Shown here: positions 1-6,284 of the stretch, piece after piece | How the letters are laid out: every line of letters begins with the position of its first letter | Position numbering within the stretch: the first letter of the stretch is position 1 | Source of the DNA: Actinomycetota bacterium | Lineage (GTDB): Bacteria > Actinomycetota > Thermoleophilia > Gaiellales > Gaiellaceae | Direction: 5' to 3' | DNA length: 8,471 nt | NCBI GenBank assembly: GCA_013821525.1 | Contig: JACDGR010000131.1 | Location: 1 to 8,471, forward strand | Made by a program: the position numbers and the translations under genes | Notes under the pieces: generated by a model | Database searches by the model: none | What the model was told of the DNA's origin: nothing | The model's input: the letters and a program-made list of their open reading frames with translations, nothing else

Positions 1-452
1 GCCCCAGCGCGAACGTGCTCGTCATTTCGGCGCGCACGGCACGGGCTGACGACGACAGCGGGAGCGCCCATGAACCAGAGCGGGATCAGCGCGCCCCAGT
101 CGAGCGGCATCGTCGACGCGCCGGCTGCCGTCGCGCCGAACGTCAGCCCGAGCGCGGGCAGCTCGTCCGCGTGCAGTGCAGCGATGCACGCCTCGGCGAG
201 TGCGGGGTCTCCCGGCCCGTCGTAGGCAGCGCCAGAGTCGCTCCACTCCGCCACGTCGCCGGCGAGCCTGACGGAGCGGACGACGGCAAAGTGGTCGTCG
301 AGGTGAATCCCGTGCGGCGTGAGGACAATTACCGCTTCGGGCCGCGCGGCGTCGAAGCGGCGGCCGAGCTCCTCCATCCCCTTGCGGGTCGCGCCCTCCG
401 GGTCGTCGAACACCGGCCCGCCGTGCGGCGCGATGGCGGCAAAGACGAGCAT
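1..452 (-). CDS. LigB-like class III extradiol dioxygenase family protein (3' end beyond window)
   Basis: This is the N-terminal 150 codons of an open frame that continues past the left edge. The start ATG at 452 lies 11 bases after the stop of the nucleoside hydrolase gene; the frame just upstream is closed by a TAA, and no clear Shine-Dalgarno is visible. The protein begins MLVFAAIAPHGG. It has His10 in APHGG, then TPHGIH (His47, His50) at the end of a beta strand, and MPLDWGALIPLWFM near 115-128. This layout matches the LigB / PF02900 fold, where two N-terminal His residues help bind the metal and a DHG-like motif precedes a PL block; here the His of DHG is Trp119. The remaining metal ligand would lie outside the window. 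A true ring-cleaving role is not shown: the fold also includes MEMO-like proteins without that activity. Its position suggests cotranscription with the nucleoside salvage genes. Confidence 0.72.
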   Translation of the reverse strand, partial: MLVFAAIAPHGGPVFDDPEGATRKGMEELGRRFDAARPEAVIVLTPHGIHLDDHFAVVRSVRLAGDVAEWSDSGAAYDGPGDPALAEACIAALHADELPALGLTFGATAAGASTMPLDWGALIPLWFMGAPAVVVSPCRARRNDEHVRAG

Positions 453-466
453 TAGATGATCATCTA
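453..466. repeat. 14-bp perfect palindrome between hydrolase and LigB-like genes
   Basis: TAGATGATCATCTA is a perfect inverted repeat in an AT-rich patch of an otherwise very GC-rich window. It covers the TAG stop of the nucleoside hydrolase gene and ends immediately before the start codon of the LigB-like gene. It could be a dimeric regulator site, a weak RNA hairpin affecting translation of the downstream gene, or chance. Confidence 0.4.
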
Positions 467-1396
467 GCCGAGCGAGGTGATGCGTTCGACGATCAGCTCG
501 GCGAACCGCTCGCCGTCGATGTCGAGACCGACCTTTGCGTTGGGCGCGCCGAAGTGCTCACGGCCCCGCCAGTCGACGTTCGTGCGGCCCCAGCTCGGCC
601 CTGCGGAGCAGTCGACCTCGATGAACGCATCGCGCACCTCCATCAGCGTCGGGTCGATCAGATGAGCAACGCACACGGGATCGTGCATCGGTGAGCCGTC
701 GAGGTCGGGATAGCGCGACTTGTGGAAGCGCGCGTAGAAGTCCATCAGCTCCGCGACCATGCGTCCGACCTTTCCGGCGCCGCGCATGCGCTCGGTGTGC
801 GCGTCCTTGATCAGCGCCCTGTGGGTCACGTCGAGCCCCACCATCGTGGTGTCCAGGTGCTCCTTGAACACACGTTCGGCTGCTTCCGGGTCGGCCCAGA
901 TGTTGAACTCGGCGGCGGGCGTGCGGTTCCCCTCGCCGATCGACCCGCCCATCAGGATGATCCGCACCGGGCGAGCGTCGGGATGCAGCGAGAGGAGCAG
1001 GCCGACGTTCGTCAGCGGCCCCGTCGGGACGAGCGTGATCTTGCCGTTGCGGCGGCGAATCTCCTCGGCCAGGTAGTCGACCGCATGCTGCGACTCCGCC
1101 TGGCGCGAGGGCTCGGGCAGGTCGGGCCCGTCGAGGCCAGACTCGCCGTGCACGTGCGCCGCGACGTCGCGCTCGCGGAGGAACGGCTTGTCAGCGCCGG
1201 CGTAGACCGGGATGTCGGAACGGCCCGCGAGCTCGAGCACCTTGAGAGCGTTCACGGTCGTCTTGTCGACCGTCTGGTTGCCGGAGACGGTCGTCACGCC
1301 GACCAGCTCGATTTCGGGAGAGGCAACGGCGAGGAGCAGCGCGATCGCGTCGTCATGGCCGGGATCGCAGTCGAGGATGATGGGAGTCGGAGTCAT
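464..1396 (-). CDS. Nucleoside hydrolase (inosine-uridine preferring family)
   Basis: This 310-residue protein is full length for the IunH/Rih family, which hydrolyses the N-glycosidic bond of ribonucleosides to give free base and ribose. The calcium and ribose-binding residues are all visible: DCDPGHDD at 9-16 (Asp11, Asp15, Asp16), SGN with Asn40, VPTGPLTN at 123-130, Asn157, EFN at 163-165, and MHDP with His238 and Asp239 near the C-terminus. The spacing follows the Crithidia fasciculata enzyme closely. No signal peptide is seen, so it is probably cytoplasmic. Its ATG overlaps the TGA of the upstream kinase gene (ATGA), implying translational coupling. Base preference (purine, pyrimidine or broad) cannot be read from the sequence. 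The family call is firm; a specific rihA/B/C symbol is not justified. Confidence 0.95.
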   Translation of the reverse strand: MTPTPIILDCDPGHDDAIALLLAVASPEIELVGVTTVSGNQTVDKTTVNALKVLELAGRSDIPVYAGADKPFLRERDVAAHVHGESGLDGPDLPEPSRQAESQHAVDYLAEEIRRRNGKITLVPTGPLTNVGLLLSLHPDARPVRIILMGGSIGEGNRTPAAEFNIWADPEAAERVFKEHLDTTMVGLDVTHRALIKDAHTERMRGAGKVGRMVAELMDFYARFHKSRYPDLDGSPMHDPVCVAHLIDPTLMEVRDAFIEVDCSAGPSWGRTNVDWRGREHFGAPNAKVGLDIDGERFAELIVERITSLG

Positions 1397-2193
1397 GTCG
1401 CGAGTATCGCGGAGATCTCTGCGGCGGTCGGAAGCGACGGTTGCGCGCCCATGCGCGAGGCCGCGATCGCGCCCGCTGCGCAGGCCCGCGTCAGCGCATC
1501 CTCACGCGAGCGCCCCTCGAGCAGCGACACGACGAGACAGGCTGCGAACGAGTCGCCCGCGGCTGTCCCGTCTACTGCATCGACGCGCGGCGGACGCGCA
1601 CGTGCGATCTCGACGCCGTTCTCGAACAGCGCAGCACCTTCCGCGCCGTAGGTGACCGCGACGAGCTTCCCGCGCGAGACGACCTCGTGCTCGAGCTCGT
1701 TGACGATCAATAGGTCGGGCTCGAGGTCGACGGGCTTCGCAGGCGCGGCGTTCAACGCGAAGAACTCGGCGCCGTCCGCCGCAGCCTCGACGACGGCGAT
1801 CGGCACCTCGAGCTGGGAGAGCACCGCACCGCCGGGCGACGACGGCCGTAAGGCTGCGTTCGCACCGGGGACGACGACGATCTGGTTCTCCCCGGCGTCG
1901 TCGACGAGGATCAGTGCGATCCCGGTCGTCTCCGCGCGGTGCAGGTCGAGCTCCACGCCGGCCGCGGTCAGCCCGGCAAGCGCCTCGTCCGCCAGCGGGT
2001 CGTCGCCGACGGCGCCGACCATGCGCACGCTCGCCCCGAGCTTTGCGGCGGCAACCGCCTGGTTCGCGCCCTTGCCGCCGGGGAAACGCCCGAAGTCGTG
2101 GCCGGAGACCGTCTCCCCCGCGCGCGGCAGCCGCTCGACACGCGCGACGAGATCGAGGTTGATCGACCCGACGACGGTGAGCTCGACGGACAT
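1393..2193 (-). CDS. rbsK: Ribokinase-family (PfkB) sugar kinase, unusually short
   Basis: Predicted ATP-dependent kinase that phosphorylates ribose (or a related sugar) at O5. Family marks in order: GSINLD at 9-14, GGKGANQA at 39-46 (PfkB signature 1), VGDDPLAD around 62-69, VVVPGAN around 106-112, LNAAPA at 147-152 (usually LNPAPA), NELE at 165-168 (the NxxE motif for Mg/phosphate), TYGAEGA at 181-187, and DGTAAGD at 208-214 with Asp214 as catalytic base. At 266 residues it is about 40 shorter than E. coli RbsK. The loss appears to fall around 117-124 and between NELE and TYGAEGA, where only 12 residues separate motifs normally about 35 apart. The 3' end overlaps the nucleoside hydrolase by ATGA, supporting ribose as substrate because the hydrolase releases it. 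It starts 17 bases after the preceding hypothetical gene without a clear ribosome binding site. Confidence 0.9.
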   Translation of the reverse strand: MSVELTVVGSINLDLVARVERLPRAGETVSGHDFGRFPGGKGANQAVAAAKLGASVRMVGAVGDDPLADEALAGLTAAGVELDLHRAETTGIALILVDDAGENQIVVVPGANAALRPSSPGGAVLSQLEVPIAVVEAAADGAEFFALNAAPAKPVDLEPDLLIVNELEHEVVSRGKLVAVTYGAEGAALFENGVEIARARPPRVDAVDGTAAGDSFAACLVVSLLEGRSREDALTRACAAGAIAASRMGAQPSLPTAAEISAILAT

Positions 2194-2210
2194 CGGCGCA
2201 ATCTAGAGGG

Positions 2211-2765
2211 CTAGGCGGCGATCGCGCGCAAATCGTCCTGCGCGCGGCCGAGCAAGTTCTCGCGCAGGTCGAAGAGGCCTGCCCAGAGCGAACCGCGCTC
2301 GACCGGTGTCTGCCAGCGCGCCTGCGAGGAAAGGCCCTCGAGCGCGCGCACGAGCACTGCGAGCTCGAGGTAGGCAGCTGCGACCCGGTGCGCTGCGACC
2401 TTTACCCCGGCGCGCTCGAGCACGGGCTCCCAGTCGACGAGCTCGGCGCGACTCGGCTCGCCGAACCAGGACCGGCCCTCGGCCGAGCCGGCCTCGAGCT
2501 CGAGCAGGTAGCGGCCGAGCGGCCGCTCCAGGCCCGCGAGCGCGGTCTCGACTCGGTCGGCGGCGCGGCGGAGTGCGGCCTGGCGGCGTCCCGGCGTGCT
2601 CGGGTCTGCGTCGCCCCGCGCCCAGCGTTCGAGCAACCGGCAGAACGCAAGCGAGGCGATCTCGACGGCGAAGAGCTGGCCGATCAATTTGCGAGCGGTC
2701 ACATCCTCGACGGCGTGCTCGGTGATCACGCCCGCCCATTCCGGCCGAGTGTCGATCGCGCTCAT
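2211..2765 (-). CDS. Hypothetical helical protein coupled to RNase J
   Basis: I do not recognise this 184-residue protein. It is rich in Ala, Leu, Arg and Glu and looks almost entirely alpha-helical, with heptad-like stretches around 20-50, 60-95 and 120-150, so a helical bundle is likely. There is no signal peptide or membrane segment, one Cys (Cys42), and no metal motif or catalytic signature that I can name. Trp residues recur (positions 10, 48, 99, 112, 152, 161). Its ATG overlaps the RNase J stop as ATGA, and GAGG just before the start inside the RNase J end is too close to be an ideal ribosome binding site, which favours reinitiation after RNase J. It is followed 17 bases later by the ribokinase gene. 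The codon pattern (GC at third positions) supports it as real. The coupling hints at a role linked to RNase J, but this is inference. Confidence 0.72.
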   Translation of the reverse strand: MSAIDTRPEWAGVITEHAVEDVTARKLIGQLFAVEIASLAFCRLLERWARGDADPSTPGRRQAALRRAADRVETALAGLERPLGRYLLELEAGSAEGRSWFGEPSRAELVDWEPVLERAGVKVAAHRVAAAYLELAVLVRALEGLSSQARWQTPVERGSLWAGLFDLRENLLGRAQDDLRAIAA

Positions 2766-4402
2766 ACCTCGACGACGACCGGAAGGATCATCGGGCGGCG
2801 GCGCGTGCGATCGTAGATCAGCTGACCGACGCCGTCATGGAGGTGCTCCTGAATCAGCTTGATCTCGCGGATGTCGTCGGCAAGGAGCTCGCGCACGATG
2901 TCGTTCGCCTCCTGGCGCATCTCGTCGAGCAGCTCTTCGTCGTCGGCGAACCCGCGCGTGATCAGCTCGGGCGCGGACGCGCCGCCGTCGGCGAGCGTCG
3001 TGACGATGATCAGCACACCATCCTCGGACATATGGCGGCGATCGCGGAGCGCGACGTCGGAGATGTCGCCGATGCCGAGGCCGTCGACGTAGGTCACCCC
3101 CACCTCGACGCGGTCGGCGATTCGTACACCCGAGCTCGAGAGCTCGACGACGTCGCCGTTCTCGGCGATCACGATCGACGATGCGGGCACGCCCGCGTCC
3201 TCCGCGAGCCGGCCGTGCGCAGCCTGCATCCGGAACTCGCCGTGAATCGGCATGACGGCCTTCGGGCGGATCAGCGACAGGAGCGTGCGCAGCTCTTCAG
3301 CGCGCGCGTGGCCGGAGACGTGCACGTCGGCGTTCGCCTCGTGCAGGACCTCGGCGCCGTTCTTCGTCAGCCGGTTGATCGCGTCGTGCACGCGAAGCTC
3401 GTTGCCCGGCACCGGGCGTGAGGACATGATCACGGTATCGCCGCGCTCGACCTTGATCGCGGGATGGTCGTTGTACGCAATGCGCGTCAGGGCCGAGAGC
3501 GGCTCACCCTGCGAACCGGTGCAGAGGATCAGCTGCTCTCCGCGGGGGATGTTGTCCAGATCGGCAGGCTTGACGAGCACGTGGTCGGGCACCTCGACGT
3601 AGCCGAGGTTGCGCGCGACGTTCATGTTGCGGCGCATCGAGCGGCCGACGACGATCACCTTGCGGTTCGTGTCGAGCGCGACGTCGATCGCCTGCTGCAT
3701 GCGGTGGATGTTCGACGCAAAGCTGGAGACGAGAATGCGGCCCTTGCGGGTCGGGATGATCTGACGGAACGCCTCACCCACGACGCGCTCGGAGCGCGTG
3801 ATGCCGGGCAGCTCGGCGTTCGTCGAGTCGCCGGCCAGCAGATCGACGCCGCGGTTCCCGAGCTCGGCGAGTCGTCCCACGTCGGTCTTCATGCCGTCGA
3901 CGGGGGTGTGATCGAGCTTCCAGTCGCCCGTGTGGAAGACGACGCCGGCGCTCGTCGTGATCGCGATGCCGACCGCGTCGGGGATCGAGTGCGCCATGCG
4001 GATGAACTCGAGCTTGAACGGGCCGAGCTCCACCGCACCGGACTCGGGATCTGCTTCGCGCAGCTCGGCCGCGCGCAGCAACCCGTGCTCGTCGAGCTTC
4101 GACTTGACGAGGCCGAGCGTGAGGCGCGTCCCCCAGATCTCGTTCACCTTCACCTCGCGCATCAGGTAGGGCAGCGAACCGACGTGATCCTCATGCGCAT
4201 GCGTCAGGACGACCGCGCGGATCGGCTTGTCTCTCAGGTAGCCGAAGTCCGGGAGGATGATGTCGACGCCCAGGTGCTCGTCGCGCGGGAACGACATGCC
4301 GGCGTCGACGACGATGCGCTCGTCGCCGATCTCGTAGACCGTCATGTTCTTGCCCACCTCACCGAGCCCGCCGAGCGGGATCACACGCAATGCATCAGCC
4401 AT
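2762..4402 (-). CDS. rnj: Ribonuclease J (metallo-beta-lactamase / beta-CASP RNase)
   Basis: Predicted zinc-dependent 5'-3' exo- and endoribonuclease that processes and degrades RNA in the cytoplasm. At 546 residues it is of normal length for actinobacterial RNase J. Visible marks: VIPLGGLGEVGKNM at 7-20, the zinc motif THAHEDH at 67-73 (His68, His70, Asp72, His73), AHS with His138, HTGDWK with Asp160, the beta-CASP region from about 210 (VSSFASNIHRMQQ) through TGSQGEP (295-301), SSRPVPGNE (327-335), HVSGHA with His365, and PIHGE with His387. A C-terminal domain follows to residue 546, ending in RRRPMILPVVVEV. The gene begins 20 bases after dapA with no Shine-Dalgarno visible (the bases before ATG are C-rich), and its stop overlaps the next gene. 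The identification is secure; RNase J and dapA being neighbours is common in Actinobacteria. Confidence 0.97.
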   Translation of the reverse strand: MADALRVIPLGGLGEVGKNMTVYEIGDERIVVDAGMSFPRDEHLGVDIILPDFGYLRDKPIRAVVLTHAHEDHVGSLPYLMREVKVNEIWGTRLTLGLVKSKLDEHGLLRAAELREADPESGAVELGPFKLEFIRMAHSIPDAVGIAITTSAGVVFHTGDWKLDHTPVDGMKTDVGRLAELGNRGVDLLAGDSTNAELPGITRSERVVGEAFRQIIPTRKGRILVSSFASNIHRMQQAIDVALDTNRKVIVVGRSMRRNMNVARNLGYVEVPDHVLVKPADLDNIPRGEQLILCTGSQGEPLSALTRIAYNDHPAIKVERGDTVIMSSRPVPGNELRVHDAINRLTKNGAEVLHEANADVHVSGHARAEELRTLLSLIRPKAVMPIHGEFRMQAAHGRLAEDAGVPASSIVIAENGDVVELSSSGVRIADRVEVGVTYVDGLGIGDISDVALRDRRHMSEDGVLIIVTTLADGGASAPELITRGFADDEELLDEMRQEANDIVRELLADDIREIKLIQEHLHDGVGQLIYDRTRRRPMILPVVVEV

Positions 4403-4422
4403 GGGGGCGGAGTGTAGGTGGC

Positions 4423-5298
4423 TCAGGCCGCGACGAGGAGGCCAAGCCGTTCGAGGCAGGCCCGCACCGCGGCGATTTCTGCCTCGTCCGGCTCGACGAG
4501 CGGCAGCCGGTGACCGCCGACCGAATGCCCGAGGAGGCTCAAAGCTGCCTTGATCGCGATCGGGTTCGGGGCGACGGTGAGGAGCTGATACGCCGGTTGC
4601 AGCTCCTCGTCGATCGCGCAGGCGCGGTCGAGGTCGCCGGCGAGCGCCGCCGCGACTTGCGCGGCGACCTGCGGCCCGACCACGTGGCTGTGGACGCAGA
4701 CCCCGCCGACCCCGCCGAGCTCCAGGAAGGGCTGGACGAGGTTGTCGTCTCCGGCGTAGAGATCGAGCCGGGTCGAGACGATGTGCCGCGCCTGCGCCAG
4801 GTCGTCGTTTGCCTGCTTGACCGCCTGCACCGACTCGATCTCTGCGAGCCGGCTGATCGTCTCGGGCTCGATGTTGATCACCGAGCGGCCGGGGATGTTG
4901 TAGACGACGATCGGCCGGTCGCTGGCGCGCGCGATCTCCTCGAAGTGCGCGACGATCCCGCGCTGCGGTGGCTTGTTGTAGTAGGGCGTCACGACCAGGA
5001 ACGCGTCGGCGCCGGCTTCGTGCGCAAGCTCGGTCAGGTGGACGGAGTGGGCGGTCGAGTACGTGCCCGTGCCGGCGACAACCGTGTGCTCCTCGTCGAT
5101 CGCCTCGACCGCGGCGCGGATCAGATCGAGCCGCTCGTCGTCGCTGAGCGTCGGGCTCTCCCCCGTCGTGCCGGCGACGACGATTCCGTCCGAGCCGTGC
5201 TCGACGAGGTGGCGCGCGAGCGCCTGAAACGCGTCGAAGTCAACCGACCCGTCGGAACGAAACGGCGTCACGATCGCCGTCAAAACGTGACCGAGCAT
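4423..5298 (-). CDS. dapA: 4-hydroxy-tetrahydrodipicolinate synthase
   Basis: Condenses pyruvate with aspartate semialdehyde, the first committed step of the diaminopimelate/lysine pathway, feeding peptidoglycan and protein synthesis. The 291-residue TIM-barrel protein has every catalytic residue, at the same numbers as E. coli DapA: GTTGES with Thr44 and Thr45, TPYYNKP with Tyr107, VVYNIPGR with Tyr133 and Arg138, and VQAVKQA with the Schiff-base Lys161. AGDD follows at 182-185, and GGVGGVCVHSHVVGP near 195-209 is the phosphate-binding strand side in its actinobacterial form. It is the first gene of the tight minus-strand run, 20 bases ahead of rnj. A possible -10 hexamer lies 6 bases before the ATG, so the message may be leaderless. 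An N-acetylneuraminate lyase or KDG aldolase relative is the main alternative, but the residues and context favour DapA. Confidence 0.95.
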   Translation of the reverse strand: MLGHVLTAIVTPFRSDGSVDFDAFQALARHLVEHGSDGIVVAGTTGESPTLSDDERLDLIRAAVEAIDEEHTVVAGTGTYSTAHSVHLTELAHEAGADAFLVVTPYYNKPPQRGIVAHFEEIARASDRPIVVYNIPGRSVINIEPETISRLAEIESVQAVKQANDDLAQARHIVSTRLDLYAGDDNLVQPFLELGGVGGVCVHSHVVGPQVAAQVAAALAGDLDRACAIDEELQPAYQLLTVAPNPIAIKAALSLLGHSVGGHRLPLVEPDEAEIAAVRACLERLGLLVAA

Positions 5299-5393
5299 GA
5301 CTCGATCTTACGGAACGCAGCCTCCACCCTCGGCAAAGCCGGGCCTGCCGTGATCCGCGGCGGCCGCGAGGGGTCACGCAAGTCGATCTGCGG
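5299..5393 (-). promoter_or_regulatory. Gap upstream of dapA with candidate promoter
   Basis: This 95-base gap lies between the esterase-like gene and dapA, both on the minus strand. On the minus strand TAAGAT (5310-5305) fits a -10 hexamer and sits 6 bases before the dapA ATG, which would place the transcript start at or next to the start codon. TTGCCG at 5336-5331 resembles a -35 but the 20-base spacing is too long to be convincing. A GGTGGAGG stretch about 20 bases before the ATG is too far to serve as its ribosome binding site. A short CGGC-AAA-GCCG hairpin (5331-5341) is present, without a U-tract. The promoter call rests on one hexamer. Confidence 0.35.
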
Positions 5394-6248
5394 TTACCGG
5401 TGTGCTGCGGGGAGCGCCCACTCGAGGCCCGCGTCGAGCTGGGCGCGCCACTCTCCCTTCGCCTCGGCGTAGAGCCGCAGCTCGGTCGAGAGTCCCAGCG
5501 AGCGAAGCTCGCGGGCGAAGGCGACCGACTCCGACGGACGGAACCAGTGGCTATGGGCAGGGCCGCTCGAGATGAAGAAGCGGACGCCGTCGCGGCGAAG
5601 GGTGCCGCCCTCCGCGCGGACGAGCCGGGTCGGATCGTTCGCGGCGAGGGTGCGCTTTGACGCGTGCTTGAACGGCCCGTCCCGTAGCGGTTGGTAGTAG
5701 CCGCTCCACGACTCGATCGCGCCGAACAGGTCGGGATGACGAAGCCCGATGTCCGCCGCGCCGAAACCGCCGGCCGAGAGGCCCGCGAGCACGCGTCCGC
5801 CCGGCGCCGCGATCGTCGGCAGGTGTGCGTCGGTCCAGGCGACGGTTTGCAGGAGCTCCTGCTCCCACGGCCCGGCCCACTCGCCGTTGTAGTCCCGGCT
5901 CGGCCCCGCTGCCGGAATGATCGCGATGAACGGCCGCAGCAGTCCCTCTCCGATCGCCGTGTCCGCGAAGCCCGCGAGGTCGGTGCCGTCCAGGTACTCG
6001 TCGGGGGAGCCACGCATCCCGTGCAGCAAGTAGACGACCGGATAGCGCACCCGCCGATCGAAATGCGGCGGCAGGTAGACGTAGCCGCCCCGCTCTCCGC
6101 CCGGGAAGGTGCCGGAGAGGATCTGACCTCCTCCGGAACTCGTCGCGACCGGAGAGAACCCCGGGAGCAGGACGGCAGCGACGATCGCAGCGAGGCTCGC
6201 CATGAGGGATGGACGATAGGTAGGAGTTTCTGAAGAAAGGGTTGGCAT
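5394..6248 (-). CDS. Exported alpha/beta-hydrolase of esterase D/Ag85 type, triad apparently incomplete
   Basis: This is a 284-residue PF00756-type protein. A hydrophobic stretch (MASLAAIVAAVLLPGF, 16-31) after a short N-region with Arg12 indicates a signal peptide or membrane anchor. YPVVYLLHGMRG (69-80) carries the oxyanion-loop HG, GLSAGGFG (156-163) holds the nucleophile Ser158, and IESWSGYY follows at 178-185. Compared with the two plus-strand paralogues, the acid position (their GD) reads GPAHSH here, and the catalytic His in their GxH is Lys264 (LYAEAKGEW). The C-terminus ends soon after, with His283 next to last and unlikely to substitute. It may be a non-catalytic relative or use another mechanism. 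The start is uncertain: ATG 6248 leaves 36 bases to the divergent gene; ATG 6269 has AAGG at fair spacing but leaves only 15; ATG 6203 would remove all positive charge ahead of the hydrophobic segment. dapA lies 95 bases downstream. Confidence 0.85.
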   Translation of the reverse strand: MPTLSSETPTYRPSLMASLAAIVAAVLLPGFSPVATSSGGGQILSGTFPGGERGGYVYLPPHFDRRVRYPVVYLLHGMRGSPDEYLDGTDLAGFADTAIGEGLLRPFIAIIPAAGPSRDYNGEWAGPWEQELLQTVAWTDAHLPTIAAPGGRVLAGLSAGGFGAADIGLRHPDLFGAIESWSGYYQPLRDGPFKHASKRTLAANDPTRLVRAEGGTLRRDGVRFFISSGPAHSHWFRPSESVAFARELRSLGLSTELRLYAEAKGEWRAQLDAGLEWALPAAHR

Positions 6249-6284
6249 CGCGTTAGATGTCCGCAACATGGGCACCCTTCGGAG
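6249..6284. promoter_or_regulatory. Very short divergent intergenic region between two esterase paralogues
   Basis: Two divergently read paralogues have start codons 36 bases apart, or 15 if the minus-strand gene starts at 6269. Promoters for both must therefore overlap each other or lie inside the opposite coding region. A weak -10-like TTAGAT (6253-6258) could serve the plus gene. No convincing -35 is seen on either strand. CGGAG abuts the ATG at 6285, too close for a good ribosome binding site. Confidence 0.35.

Noticed and set aside
722..1651. Plus-strand open frame of about 309 codons
   Set aside because: It is antisense to the nucleoside hydrolase and ribokinase genes, which have intact family motifs; its own translation is Arg/Asp/Val-rich without recognisable domains.
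2200..2213. CTAG-AGGG-CTAG element between the hypothetical and ribokinase genes
   Set aside because: The stem is only four bases and includes the stop codon; too short to call a terminator or operator.
5331..5380. Possible terminator after the minus-strand esterase-like gene
   Set aside because: Small GC hairpins such as CGGC-AAA-GCCG are present, but the stems are 4 bases and no T-run follows on the transcribed strand.
3464..5472. Long plus-strand open frames (3464-4417 and 4390-5472)
   Set aside because: They mirror rnj and dapA and show the skewed composition of antisense frames in GC-rich DNA.
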